Positions 1 to 6,348 of a DNA stretch of 12,585 nt are shown piece by piece. The notes beneath the pieces were generated by a model. The model saw only the letters and a list, made by a program, of their open reading frames with translations, was not told where the DNA came from and ran no database searches. Origin of the DNA: Pseudomonas sp. UBA5782 (lineage in GTDB: Bacteria; Pseudomonadota; Gammaproteobacteria; Pseudomonadales; Pseudomonadaceae); contig DIEE01000179.1 of assembly GCA_002418465.1 (NCBI GenBank), forward strand, positions 1-12,585. Direction: 5' to 3'. The number at the start of each line of letters is the position of its first letter. The first letter of the stretch is position 1. The position numbers and the translations under genes were made by a program.

Positions 1-1045
1 CCAGCAGGTCGTAGGCGAGCAGTGCCACCGGCGCCTGTTGCAGCACCTTGGCGGTCAGCGTCTTGCGGCCGATGCGTTGCTGTAGCAGGGCGAAAGGCTG
101 CACGGCAAAGCGCTTGAGTGCCTCGCTGTCGGCTTGGGTCGTATCGGCGAGCGCTTCGGGCGCGCCTTTCCAGACCACGATCTCGCCGTCGATCACCGTG
201 CCATCGGGCAGGCCTGCGGCCAGCGCTTGCAGTTCGGGGAAGCGCTCGCTCACCAGCTCCTCGCCGCGCGACCAGACCCACAGCTGGCCTTCGCGCTTCA
301 CCAGTTGCGCGCGGATGCCGTCCCATTTCCATTCCACCAGCCAGTCCGCCGGCGCGCCGAGCTGGGCATCGAAGTCTTCCAGCGGCAGTTGCAGCGGGTG
401 GGCGAGGAAGAACGGATACGGCTGGCCGCCGCGCTGCGCGTGCTCGTCGGCGGATTCGGCGGCGATCAGCGCGCGGTAGCCCTCGGCGCTGGGCCGGTGC
501 GACAGATCGGTGTAGCCGACCAGCCGTTGCGCCACGCGCTTGGCGTCGATTTCGCCGACGCCGGCCAGGGCGCGGGTCACCAGGAGCCTGGAGACGCCGA
601 CGCGGAAAGCGCCGGTGATCAGCTTGATGCAGACCATCAGGCTGCGTCGGTCGAGCTGCGCCCAGAGCGCCGGCAGGCGCGCGGCCAATTCTTCGGGCGG
701 CAGGCCGCGCAGCGGCAGCAGCTTGTCCTGCATCCATACGGCGAGCCCCTCGTCGGAGCTGTGCGGCGCTTCCGGCAGCAGCAGCGAAATGGTTTCGGCG
801 AGGTCGCCGACCGCCTGGTAGCTCTCCTCGAACAACCACTCCGGCAGCGCCGCCGCCTGCATCGCGGTTTCGCGCAGCAGCCGGCTCGGCACCAGCTGGC
901 GCGGCCGTCCGCCGGAGAGGAAATACACCGCCCAGGCGGCGTCCGCGGCGGGCACCTGCTGGAAGTAGAACTGCATGGCGGCGAGCTTGGCGTTGCTCGA
1001 GGTGGTGGCGTCGAGGCGCGCGTAGAGGTCGGCGAAGGCTTTCAT
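1..1045 (-). CDS. ATP-dependent DNA ligase (cisATL / ligase-associated type), C-terminus cut by window edge
   Basis: This gene encodes an ATP-dependent DNA ligase, which seals nicks through a lysyl-AMP intermediate. Reading from ATG at 1045, 348 codons are visible and the 3' end lies outside the window. Residues 1 to about 205 form a helical N-terminal DNA-binding-like domain with the stretch LITGAFRVGVSR. The nucleotidyltransferase domain follows: motif I is EWKWDGIRAQ with the adenylated lysine at about K240, then SRGEE with R260, and motif III is DGEIVVW with E288. Motifs IV and V and the OB fold must lie beyond position 1. The start is 28 bp downstream of the exonuclease stop, so the two are probably cotranscribed. 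In many proteobacteria this ligase type sits with an Lhr-like helicase, a beta-lactamase-fold exonuclease and the PdeM phosphoesterase as a repair module. The family call is firm; the repair role is inferred from context. Its start region has only a weak ribosome-binding site. Confidence 0.93.
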   Translation of the reverse strand, partial: MKAFADLYARLDATTSSNAKLAAMQFYFQQVPAADAAWAVYFLSGGRPRQLVPSRLLRETAMQAAALPEWLFEESYQAVGDLAETISLLLPEAPHSSDEGLAVWMQDKLLPLRGLPPEELAARLPALWAQLDRRSLMVCIKLITGAFRVGVSRLLVTRALAGVGEIDAKRVAQRLVGYTDLSHRPSAEGYRALIAAESADEHAQRGGQPYPFFLAHPLQLPLEDFDAQLGAPADWLVEWKWDGIRAQLVKREGQLWVWSRGEELVSERFPELQALAAGLPDGTVIDGEIVVWKGAPEALADTTQADSEALKRFAVQPFALLQQRIGRKTLTAKVLQQAPVALLAYDLL

Positions 1046-1073
1046 CGGCGCGCCTGCGCGGTCGGATTGCGCG

Positions 1074-2087
1074 TCATGTCGGCTCCGCCGGGCTGTCGTC
1101 TTCCTCGCCGTATTCGGTCTCGAAGCCCTGGGCGTCGAGACCCTTCTGCTCGCGCAGGTAGCGCACCAGCACCGCCACCGAGCCGTGGGTGACCATCACC
1201 CGTTCGGCGCCGGTCTGCTCGATGGCCCACAGCAGGCCGGGCCAGTCGGCGTGATCGGAGAGCACGAAGCCGCGATCCACGCCGCGCCGGCGGCGGGTGC
1301 CGCGCAGCATCATCCAGCCGCTGGCGAAGGCATCGGAGTAATCGCCGAAGCGGCGCATCCAGGTGCTGCCGCCGGCCGAGGGCGGGGCGAGGACGATGGC
1401 CTGCTTGAGGCGCGCATCGTTCTTCTTCAGGTCGCCGGCATAGAGGGTTTCCGGGATGCGGATGCCGGCCTCGCGATAGACCCGGTTGAGCGGCTCCACC
1501 GAACCGTGGGCGACGATCTGGCCGATGCTTTCATCGAGGCCGTGGAGAATCCGCTGGGCCTTGCCGAAGGCGTAGCAGAACAGCACGGAGGGGCGCCCGG
1601 CGGCGGCGTTGGCGCGCCACCAGTCGTTGACCTCGGTGAAGATCTGCGCCTGCGGCTGCCAGCGGTAGATCGGCAGGCCGAAGGTCGATTCGGTGATGAA
1701 GGTGTGGCAGCGCACCGGTTCGAACGGCGCGCAGGTGCCGTCCGGTTCGACCTTGTAGTCGCCGGAGGCGACCCAGACTTCGCCGCGGTATTCCAGGCGC
1801 ACCTGCGCCGAGCCGAGCACGTGGCCGGCGGGGTGGAAGCTCAGGGTGACGCCGTGGTGTTCGAGGCGCTCGCCGTAGGCCAGCGTCTGCAGCGGCATGT
1901 CGGCGGCGATGCGCGAGCGCAGTATGCCTTCGCTGTCCGCCGCGGCCAGGTAATGGCCCATGCCCCAGCGCGCGTGGTCGCCGTGGGCGTGGGTGATTAC
2001 CGCGCGCTCCACCGGGCGCCAGGGGTCGATGTAGAAGTCGCCGGGTGGGCAGTAGAGTCCTTCGGGGCGGGCGATGACGAGGTCCAT
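1074..2087 (-). CDS. Ligase-associated DNA exonuclease (metallo-beta-lactamase / beta-CASP fold)
   Basis: The 337-residue product is a metal-dependent nuclease of the family often annotated 'ligase-associated DNA exonuclease' or 'mRNA 3-prime-end processing factor'. The metal-binding signature HAHGDH is at residues 33-38 (H33, H35, D37, H38). Further ligands or fold markers are GHVLGSA (H89), SGDYK (D110), LSDHADW (H279) and VTHGS (H301). The middle part, including GRPSVLFCYAFGKAQR near 165-179, resembles a beta-CASP cap. I chose ATG at 2087 (MDLVIARPEGLYCPPGDFYI) because homologues begin with this conserved segment; an upstream in-frame start at 2165 would add an Arg/Ser-rich, non-conserved stretch. 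The expected role is end-processing of damaged DNA before sealing by the adjacent ligase. Length and motifs fit the family well, and nothing looks broken. Confidence 0.92.
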   Translation of the reverse strand: MDLVIARPEGLYCPPGDFYIDPWRPVERAVITHAHGDHARWGMGHYLAAADSEGILRSRIAADMPLQTLAYGERLEHHGVTLSFHPAGHVLGSAQVRLEYRGEVWVASGDYKVEPDGTCAPFEPVRCHTFITESTFGLPIYRWQPQAQIFTEVNDWWRANAAAGRPSVLFCYAFGKAQRILHGLDESIGQIVAHGSVEPLNRVYREAGIRIPETLYAGDLKKNDARLKQAIVLAPPSAGGSTWMRRFGDYSDAFASGWMMLRGTRRRRGVDRGFVLSDHADWPGLLWAIEQTGAERVMVTHGSVAVLVRYLREQKGLDAQGFETEYGEEDDSPAEPT

Positions 2088-2158
2088 GGGGCTCTGCGCT
2101 GACGGGCTTGTCAGGTTGGAGCGGCCGTGGCGCGGCGAAGTTCGTCGCGTTGACCGGC

Positions 2159-2185
2159 GGCGCACCCGCCTGCGCAGGATGCGCC
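2159..2185. other. Inverted repeat between quiP and the exonuclease gene (weak terminator candidate)
   Basis: GGCGCA at 2159-2164 pairs with TGCGCC at 2180-2185. The 15-nt loop holds a second palindrome, CCTGCGCAGG (2169-2178). On the plus strand it is followed by TTTTAA. On the minus strand, where quiP is read, no T-run follows, so it is a poor intrinsic terminator for quiP. Read-through from quiP into the exonuclease-ligase pair therefore cannot be excluded. Confidence 0.3.
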
Positions 2186-2198
2186 TTTTAAGCGCGGA

Positions 2199-4736
2199 TC
2201 ATTTCGCCGGCAGCAGGTACAGGCGCTTGTTGCCGTAGGCGCGGTCGAGGTTTTCCGCCTTGAACGGGAAGGTCTGGTACTGCGCCTTGAGCCAGGCGTC
2301 GATGCCGTCCGCGTAGTTCTTGCTGGTCGGGTTGCCGGATTGCCCGGAGCTGTTGACGCCCATCAGCGGCTCGTCGCGGCCGAAGTCGACGACGATGCGC
2401 ATGGCCGGCACCAGCCAGGTGTCGAAGTCCGAACCCCAGTGGTAGGCGGAGACGTTCAGCGTGCTGTGGTCGCCGCCCGCCATGTACGGGCCGCGGTCCA
2501 GATAGCCCTTGATCGCGTCGATCTTGGCGCGTTCGCCGGCGGCCATGTGCGGCGCCATCTTGCTGGCGTCGCTGGCCCAGGTGTAGGTGTGCAGCTTGCC
2601 CCACTGCCAGGCCTTGCGGTCGCTGCCCAGCTTGCTCTCGGTGAAGGCGACGGCGGCGGCCAGGCTGCGCGCGAGGATCGCCGGCTTGTCTTCCTTCTGC
2701 GGCGTGCTCACGTCGTCCCAGAACGGGCTGTCGACGCGGCCGAGCAGGTGGTCGGCCTGCGCCGAGTAGGAGCTGTCGGCGGTCTGGACCAGGGCTTTCC
2801 AGGCCGGACTGGTGTCCGGGCCGAGTTCGTCGAGGAAGGTATTGCGCGCGCTTTCGTAGAGGAAGGCCTCGTACAAAGCGGCATCGGCCGAGGTGGCCGC
2901 GAGCTTGCCGTCGAAGGCGCGCAGGCGGTCCAGCGCTTCGCGCGCCTTGCCGCGCTGGTCGGCGGGCAGGGCGTCGATGGCTTTGTTCAGCGGCCCGGCC
3001 ATCAGCGGTTCCTCGAACATCGCCTTGAGCTTGGCGGCGAACGGAGTGGTCTGGTCGTACTGCATGGCGACCATGCCCTGCGCGTCCTGCTTGCCGCGCC
3101 CGGCGAGTTCGGCGATGCGCTCGGCGCGTTCCGGGTAGTACCAGGAGTTGGACAGCTGCACGCCGTAGCCGCCCTGCACGGTGCGGTTGTTGGCGGTGCC
3201 CAGCCAGCCCTGCGGCGGGTCCTGGTCATAGGGGAAGAGCATCGGATCGGCGTAGCCGTCCCAGCCGTAGCGGTCGTCCCAGCCCGGCGAAGGCATCAGG
3301 CCGCGGCCCAGGCGACGGTTCGGGTAGCGCCCGGTGACCTGCCAGCCGATGTGCTCGGCGTCGGCGAAGACTATGTTCAGCGCCATCGCCTGCACGCCAC
3401 GGGTGACGTCGAAGGCCTGCTCCACCGACTTGGCGCGCGACAGGTCGAAGAAGGCGTCGAGGGTCTTGTCGGCCTCCAGCTGGATGCTCTTCAGCGCAAG
3501 GCCGTAGCCGCTGGACAGCTGCAGCGGTTGCAGCGGGTTCTTGCGCTCGCCCAGCACGCTGTTCAGCAACGGGCCGTTGCGGGTCTCGTAGATGGTTTCG
3601 CGGACCGGCTTCTGGCCCTTGATGAAGAAGGTCTCGCTGCGCTCGCGGGCCGGCTGCCACTTGCCGTTGACCTGGTAGTAGAGGTGGCCACCTTCCTTCT
3701 TCACCTTCTCCAGGAACAGGTCCTGGTTGTCGCCCATGACCATGGTCATGCCCCACGCCAGCTTGCCGTTGAAGCCGGCGACCACCGCCGGCACACCGGC
3801 GATCGAGACCCCGGCGGCGTTGTACTTGGGCGAGCGGATCTGCACGAAATTCCACAGCGACGGCATCGACAGGGGCAGATGCGTGTCGTTGGCCAGCAGG
3901 CTCTTGCCGCTGCGGCTCTTGTACGGCGCGATCGCCCAGTTGTTGGAGGCGGCGACGCCGAGCATGTTCAGGCTGGCGACCTGCGCGGCGGCGGAATCCA
4001 CGGCGGCGAGGCCGGGAATCTGACCTCCGAGGTTGAGGCCCTTGAGCTTGTCCGCTTCGTCGAACGGCAGCGCTTCGTCCGGATAGGTCGGCAGCAGCCA
4101 GGCGAGCTTGTCGCTGCCGACCTTCTGCGCCAGCACCAGGGAAGAGATTTCCTCCTGCAGGTTCACCGCCAGGCCGAAGTTCAGCAGGCAGAACACCAGT
4201 ACCGAGTCTTCCGGCTTCCAGTAGGCCGGCTTGTAGCCGGACTCGGAGAGGTCCATCGGCAGCTTGTCGCGGTAGCGATAGAGGTAGGCGTTGACCCCTC
4301 GCGAATACACCTCGAAGAACTGCTTGAGGCGCGGCGAGGCGTTTTTGTAGAGCACCTCGGCGCTGGCGCGCAGATTCACCGCGCGCATGAAACGGTCGAT
4401 CTCCAGCGCGCCGGGGCCGGCCATCTCCGACAGCCGCCCCTCGGCCATCAGGCGCATGCCGACCATCTGGCTGAGGCGGTCGCTGGCGTGCACGTAGCCC
4501 AGGGCGAACAGCGCGTCGTGGAAGTTGCCGCTCTCGATCAGCGGCATGCCCAGGGGATTGCGTCGCACCACCGCGCTTTCCGCCACGCCCTTGATGCGCA
4601 GCACGCCCTGGTCGGGCGCCACGCTGGCGGCGTAGCGGCTGTCGAGCATGGACTGGCAACCGGCGAGGCCGAGCAGGGCACCGAAACCCAGGCCAAGGGA
4701 CACACCGGTCAGCGGACGGAACAGGCGAAAGCGCAT
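2199..4736 (-). CDS. quiP: Acyl-homoserine-lactone acylase QuiP (Ntn-hydrolase, penicillin-amidase family)
   Basis: This 845-residue precursor cleaves the amide bond of acyl-homoserine lactones, degrading quorum-sensing signals to homoserine lactone and a fatty acid. The family is made as one chain and self-cleaves into alpha and beta subunits. The likely beta-chain N-terminal nucleophile is S264 in GVAASNNWAI, preceded by a spacer region (about 225-263). Other family marks are AWGM in the segment GFNGKLAWGMT, GDNQDLF, and TANNRTVQGG in the beta chain. The first 27 residues form a basic-hydrophobic signal ending LAGC, which also reads as a lipobox with Cys27 followed by Gln. ATG at 4736 has AAGAGG about 8 nt upstream. 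Length, and the neighbouring genes as I remember them, match P. aeruginosa QuiP (PA1032) rather than the smaller PvdQ. The family is certain and the QuiP name is very likely; substrate range cannot be read from sequence. Confidence 0.9.
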   Translation of the reverse strand: MRFRLFRPLTGVSLGLGFGALLGLAGCQSMLDSRYAASVAPDQGVLRIKGVAESAVVRRNPLGMPLIESGNFHDALFALGYVHASDRLSQMVGMRLMAEGRLSEMAGPGALEIDRFMRAVNLRASAEVLYKNASPRLKQFFEVYSRGVNAYLYRYRDKLPMDLSESGYKPAYWKPEDSVLVFCLLNFGLAVNLQEEISSLVLAQKVGSDKLAWLLPTYPDEALPFDEADKLKGLNLGGQIPGLAAVDSAAAQVASLNMLGVAASNNWAIAPYKSRSGKSLLANDTHLPLSMPSLWNFVQIRSPKYNAAGVSIAGVPAVVAGFNGKLAWGMTMVMGDNQDLFLEKVKKEGGHLYYQVNGKWQPARERSETFFIKGQKPVRETIYETRNGPLLNSVLGERKNPLQPLQLSSGYGLALKSIQLEADKTLDAFFDLSRAKSVEQAFDVTRGVQAMALNIVFADAEHIGWQVTGRYPNRRLGRGLMPSPGWDDRYGWDGYADPMLFPYDQDPPQGWLGTANNRTVQGGYGVQLSNSWYYPERAERIAELAGRGKQDAQGMVAMQYDQTTPFAAKLKAMFEEPLMAGPLNKAIDALPADQRGKAREALDRLRAFDGKLAATSADAALYEAFLYESARNTFLDELGPDTSPAWKALVQTADSSYSAQADHLLGRVDSPFWDDVSTPQKEDKPAILARSLAAAVAFTESKLGSDRKAWQWGKLHTYTWASDASKMAPHMAAGERAKIDAIKGYLDRGPYMAGGDHSTLNVSAYHWGSDFDTWLVPAMRIVVDFGRDEPLMGVNSSGQSGNPTSKNYADGIDAWLKAQYQTFPFKAENLDRAYGNKRLYLLPAK

Positions 4737-4799
4737 GCGAAAAGCCTCTTGCAGCGAAGACGATAGGAAGAGGTGGAGGAAGAAAAATGCATTCCGGCC

Positions 4800-4882
4800 A
4801 GCCTAGCAAAAGCGATGGAGACCGGCAGCGGCGACGCGCCGCGAAGGCGAGCTAAGGTAGTGAGCGGCGTGGCGGCTGGCAA
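4800..4882 (-). promoter_or_regulatory. Candidate quiP promoters (two alternatives)
   Basis: Read on the minus strand, two sigma70-like arrangements lie upstream of quiP. The first is TTGCCA (4877-4882), a 17-bp spacer, then TACCTT (4854-4859). It has a good -35 and a weak -10, with an expected start near 4848. The second is CTGCCG (4823-4828), a 17-bp spacer, then TAGGCT (4800-4805), preceded by TG as in an extended -10. Its expected start is near 4793, about 57 nt before the ATG. Either or neither may be used, and no lux-box-like palindrome was seen. Confidence 0.3.
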
Positions 4883-4959
4883 GGGGCGCAGGGAGCAAAT
4901 TTGCCGGCGTTTGGCGAGCGGATTGCGCGATGTTCGACAGGGTTGTGCGAGGAGGGGCA

Positions 4960-4981
4960 GGCAGCCGGATCCCCGGCTGCC
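4960..4981 (-). terminator. Perfect 9-bp GC hairpin just past the SEC-C gene stop
   Basis: GGCAGCCGG (4960-4968), loop ATCC, CCGGCTGCC (4973-4981) form a perfect 9-bp stem 11 bp past the stop of the small SEC-C gene. No T-tract follows on the minus strand, so it may act as a transcript-end stabiliser or a Rho-assisted stop rather than a canonical intrinsic terminator. It separates the LEA/SEC-C operon from quiP, which is on the same strand, and supports separate transcription of quiP. Confidence 0.4.
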
Positions 4982-4991
4982 CGGGGGCGCG

Positions 4992-5186
4992 TCAGGCGCC
5001 GTGGCACTTCTTGAATTTCTTCTCGCTGCCGCACGGGCACGGGTCGTTGCGACCGACGTCCTTCAGCGGGTTGCGCGCAGGTTCCTGGTGCGCGTGACCG
5101 CAGTCCGGACCGTGTACGTGAGCGTGGTGGTCATGATCATGGTCGTGATCGCAATCGGGACCATGGACATGCGGTTCTTGGGACAT
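4992..5186 (-). CDS. His-rich SEC-C motif miniprotein
   Basis: This 64-residue protein has two parts. Residues 5-33 are extremely His/Asp-rich and contain the heptad HVHGPDC twice (6-12 and 23-29) around an HDHDHDHH run, with 11 histidines in all. Residues 45-62 are a SEC-C zinc-binding motif, NDPCPCGSEKKFKKCH, with ligands C50, C52, C61 and H62, the CxCx8CH pattern known from the SecA C-terminus and YchJ. There is no signal peptide, so it is probably cytosolic. The SEC-C part should bind one zinc ion; the His part suggests extra binding or buffering of zinc, nickel or copper, which is inference. The ATG at 5186 follows the upstream lipoprotein stop by 6 bp and has GGAG 9 nt upstream, located inside the end of that gene, so translation is probably coupled. 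Its cellular function is unknown. Confidence 0.85.
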   Translation of the reverse strand: MSQEPHVHGPDCDHDHDHDHHAHVHGPDCGHAHQEPARNPLKDVGRNDPCPCGSEKKFKKCHGA

Positions 5187-5192
5187 GGAAAG

Positions 5193-5687
5193 CTACTCCG
5201 GTAGGTAATCGCCGGGGATTATCTCGCCAATGCGCAGAACCTGCACGTTGTGGCCGAAGATTCCGGTCTTCACCTCGCCCTTGAGCCGGTAGTGGATCGG
5301 CGCGTCCGGCTCTTCGAGCATCTTCACCATGCCTTTGACGTGGCGCCAGAGGTTGGTGGTCACCGGAATCTCGAAAGTCTCGTGACCGTGCGCCGGCACG
5401 CTGACGTGCTGGTTGAATTCGCCTTCGGCGAGGGGGATGTCGTTCAGATAGATGTCATAGATCAGCCCGCGCACCGACAGGCTCACCGGGTTCGGGTTGT
5501 CGATGCGGAAACGCAGCAGGAAGCGCTGCTCCAGCAGCCGCGCCTTGACCACCTCGACCTTGACCAGGCGAACCTCGGGGTCCTTCAGTGCGTCACGGAA
5601 CCAGCTCGAGCAACCCACCTGGCTGGCGCTCAGGGTGAACAGCGCCAGCAGGGCGAGAATTCTTGCAAGGTGAACCTGGTAAAACAT
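5193..5687 (-). CDS. LEA type 2 (WHy-domain) putative lipoprotein
   Basis: The product is a 164-residue putative lipoprotein. Residues 4-25 are a hydrophobic signal ending SASQVGC with Cys26. The -3 residue is Gln, which is not the usual Leu, so lipidation is likely but not certain; Ser at +2 would favour the outer membrane. Residues about 40-155 form a LEA_2/WHy beta-sandwich domain, recognised by LLRFRIDNPNPVSLSVRGL (57-75), YDIYLNDIPLAEGE and the later SVPAHGHETFEIPV. Family members in plants and bacteria are linked to desiccation or envelope stress; here the role is not proven. I chose ATG at 5687 because GGAG lies 8 nt upstream and the signal peptide begins there; a longer frame from 5804 would precede it with non-signal sequence. 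It is the first gene of a two-gene operon with the SEC-C miniprotein and diverges from the 180-residue gene. Confidence 0.87.
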   Translation of the reverse strand: MFYQVHLARILALLALFTLSASQVGCSSWFRDALKDPEVRLVKVEVVKARLLEQRFLLRFRIDNPNPVSLSVRGLIYDIYLNDIPLAEGEFNQHVSVPAHGHETFEIPVTTNLWRHVKGMVKMLEEPDAPIHYRLKGEVKTGIFGHNVQVLRIGEIIPGDYLPE

Positions 5688-5719
5688 GCCAGTACTCCGA
5701 TTGACGGCTGAGTGTGTAA

Positions 5720-5733
5720 CAAGCAACTGCTTG
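5720..5733. promoter_or_regulatory. Palindrome in divergent intergenic region (possible operator)
   Basis: CAAGCA-AC-TGCTTG is a perfect 6-bp inverted repeat with a 2-bp centre. It lies between the LEA lipoprotein gene (start 5687) and the 180-residue gene (start 5803), just upstream of the candidate plus-strand -35. Its position suits a regulator that controls both directions, but I do not recognise the motif as that of a known regulator. Confidence 0.3.
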
Positions 5734-5744
5734 GCTGCAATCGG

Positions 5745-5774
5745 TTGTAGGGGGAAAAAAAGCTGCGCCATACT
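5745..5774 (+). promoter_or_regulatory. Candidate promoter for the 180-residue protein gene
   Basis: TTGTAG (5745-5750), an 18-bp spacer containing an A-tract, and CATACT (5769-5774) form a moderate sigma70-like promoter. The expected start is near 5781, giving a short leader of about 22 nt that contains the ribosome-binding site GGAG (5791-5794). Each hexamer matches consensus at only four positions. Confidence 0.4.
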
Positions 5775-5802
5775 GGGTACGGTTTTTACAGGAGTTTCAC
5801 TC

Positions 5803-6345
5803 ATGAAGCTTTACGAGATCGCTTTCAGTGGCCGCTTGCTGCCCGGCGCGCAACCCGACGCCGTCAAGGCCAACCTGGCGCGCTTGTTCCAGGCCGACGC
5901 GCAGCGCATCGCGCTGCTGTTCTCCGGCCGGCGCATGGTGATCAAGAACAATCTCGACGAAGCGGCGGCGGAAAAGTACCGCGTTGCCCTCGAGCGCGCC
6001 GGCGCGCTGGCCGAGGTAAGCGCGATGGACGTGGATATCGAAGAAGTCGAAATGGCGCCGCCTCCGCCGATGCCGGCGGCCGAAGCGCAGGGCGGCTCCG
6101 CGCCGGTACGCCGCCTGCAGGTGGCGCCGCGCGACGAGTACATGGCGGCCTTCGTCGATGTCGAGGCACCGGACTTCGGCATCGCGCCGATCGGTGCCGA
6201 CCTGCAGGACCGCAAGCCCGAACCGCAGGCGCCCGCGGTTGATCTCTCCGGCTTCAGCCTGGCGCCCGTCGGCAGCGACATGGGCCAGTCCAAGGCGCCA
6301 CCCGCCGCGCCCGCGCCGGATGTCTCGCACATCAAACTGCAGTAA
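5803..6345 (+). CDS. Conserved hypothetical protein with N-terminal small domain and repeated acidic/Pro-rich tail
   Basis: I cannot assign a function to this 180-residue protein. Residues 1-72 (MKLYEIAFSGRLLPGAQPDA...) look like a compact alpha/beta domain containing ARLFQAD and the basic strand FSGRRMVIKNNLDE. Similar segments occur at the N-terminus of assorted proteobacterial proteins. Residues 76-100 are an acidic then Pro/Ala-rich linker. Residues 119-180 hold a degenerate repeat: FGIAPIGADLQDRKPEPQAP, then FSLAPVGSDMGQSKAPPAAP, then a partial copy ending PDVSHIKLQ. No signal peptide or membrane segment is visible, so the protein is probably cytosolic. ATG at 5803 has GGAG 8 nt upstream; an earlier in-frame start at 5686 would overlap the divergent promoter region. 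The gene converges with the YchJ-family gene, whose stop is only 3 bp away, so the two 3' ends have no room for a separate terminator. Confidence 0.85.
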   Translation: MKLYEIAFSGRLLPGAQPDAVKANLARLFQADAQRIALLFSGRRMVIKNNLDEAAAEKYRVALERAGALAEVSAMDVDIEEVEMAPPPPMPAAEAQGGSAPVRRLQVAPRDEYMAAFVDVEAPDFGIAPIGADLQDRKPEPQAPAVDLSGFSLAPVGSDMGQSKAPPAAPAPDVSHIKLQ

Positions 6346-6348
6346 TCC

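Noticed and set aside
134..1192. A 352-codon plus-strand frame across the ligase gene
   Set aside because: The minus strand encodes ligase motifs I and III in one continuous frame, so the plus-strand frame is a shadow.
2088..2165. N-terminal extension of the exonuclease to 2165
   Set aside because: The extra 26 residues are Arg/Ser-rich and unlike the family, and the conserved start MDLVIARPEGLYCPPGDF fits position 2087.
2159..2191. Hairpin followed by TTTT read as a plus-strand terminator
   Set aside because: No plus-strand gene precedes it. The stem is only 6 bp with a 15-nt loop, so it is listed only as a weak inverted repeat.
2340..4766. An 808-codon open frame on the plus strand, antisense to quiP
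   Set aside because: It mirrors quiP, and long antisense frames are common in GC-rich DNA with C/G third positions. The translation is low-complexity (V, A, G, H, Q, R-rich) and shows no domain.
5103..5186. DNA repeats in the His/Asp-rich coding segment considered as iterons or a regulatory array
   Set aside because: The repetition follows from the HVHGPDC and HDHDHD peptide repeats. There is no regular spacing or replication gene nearby.
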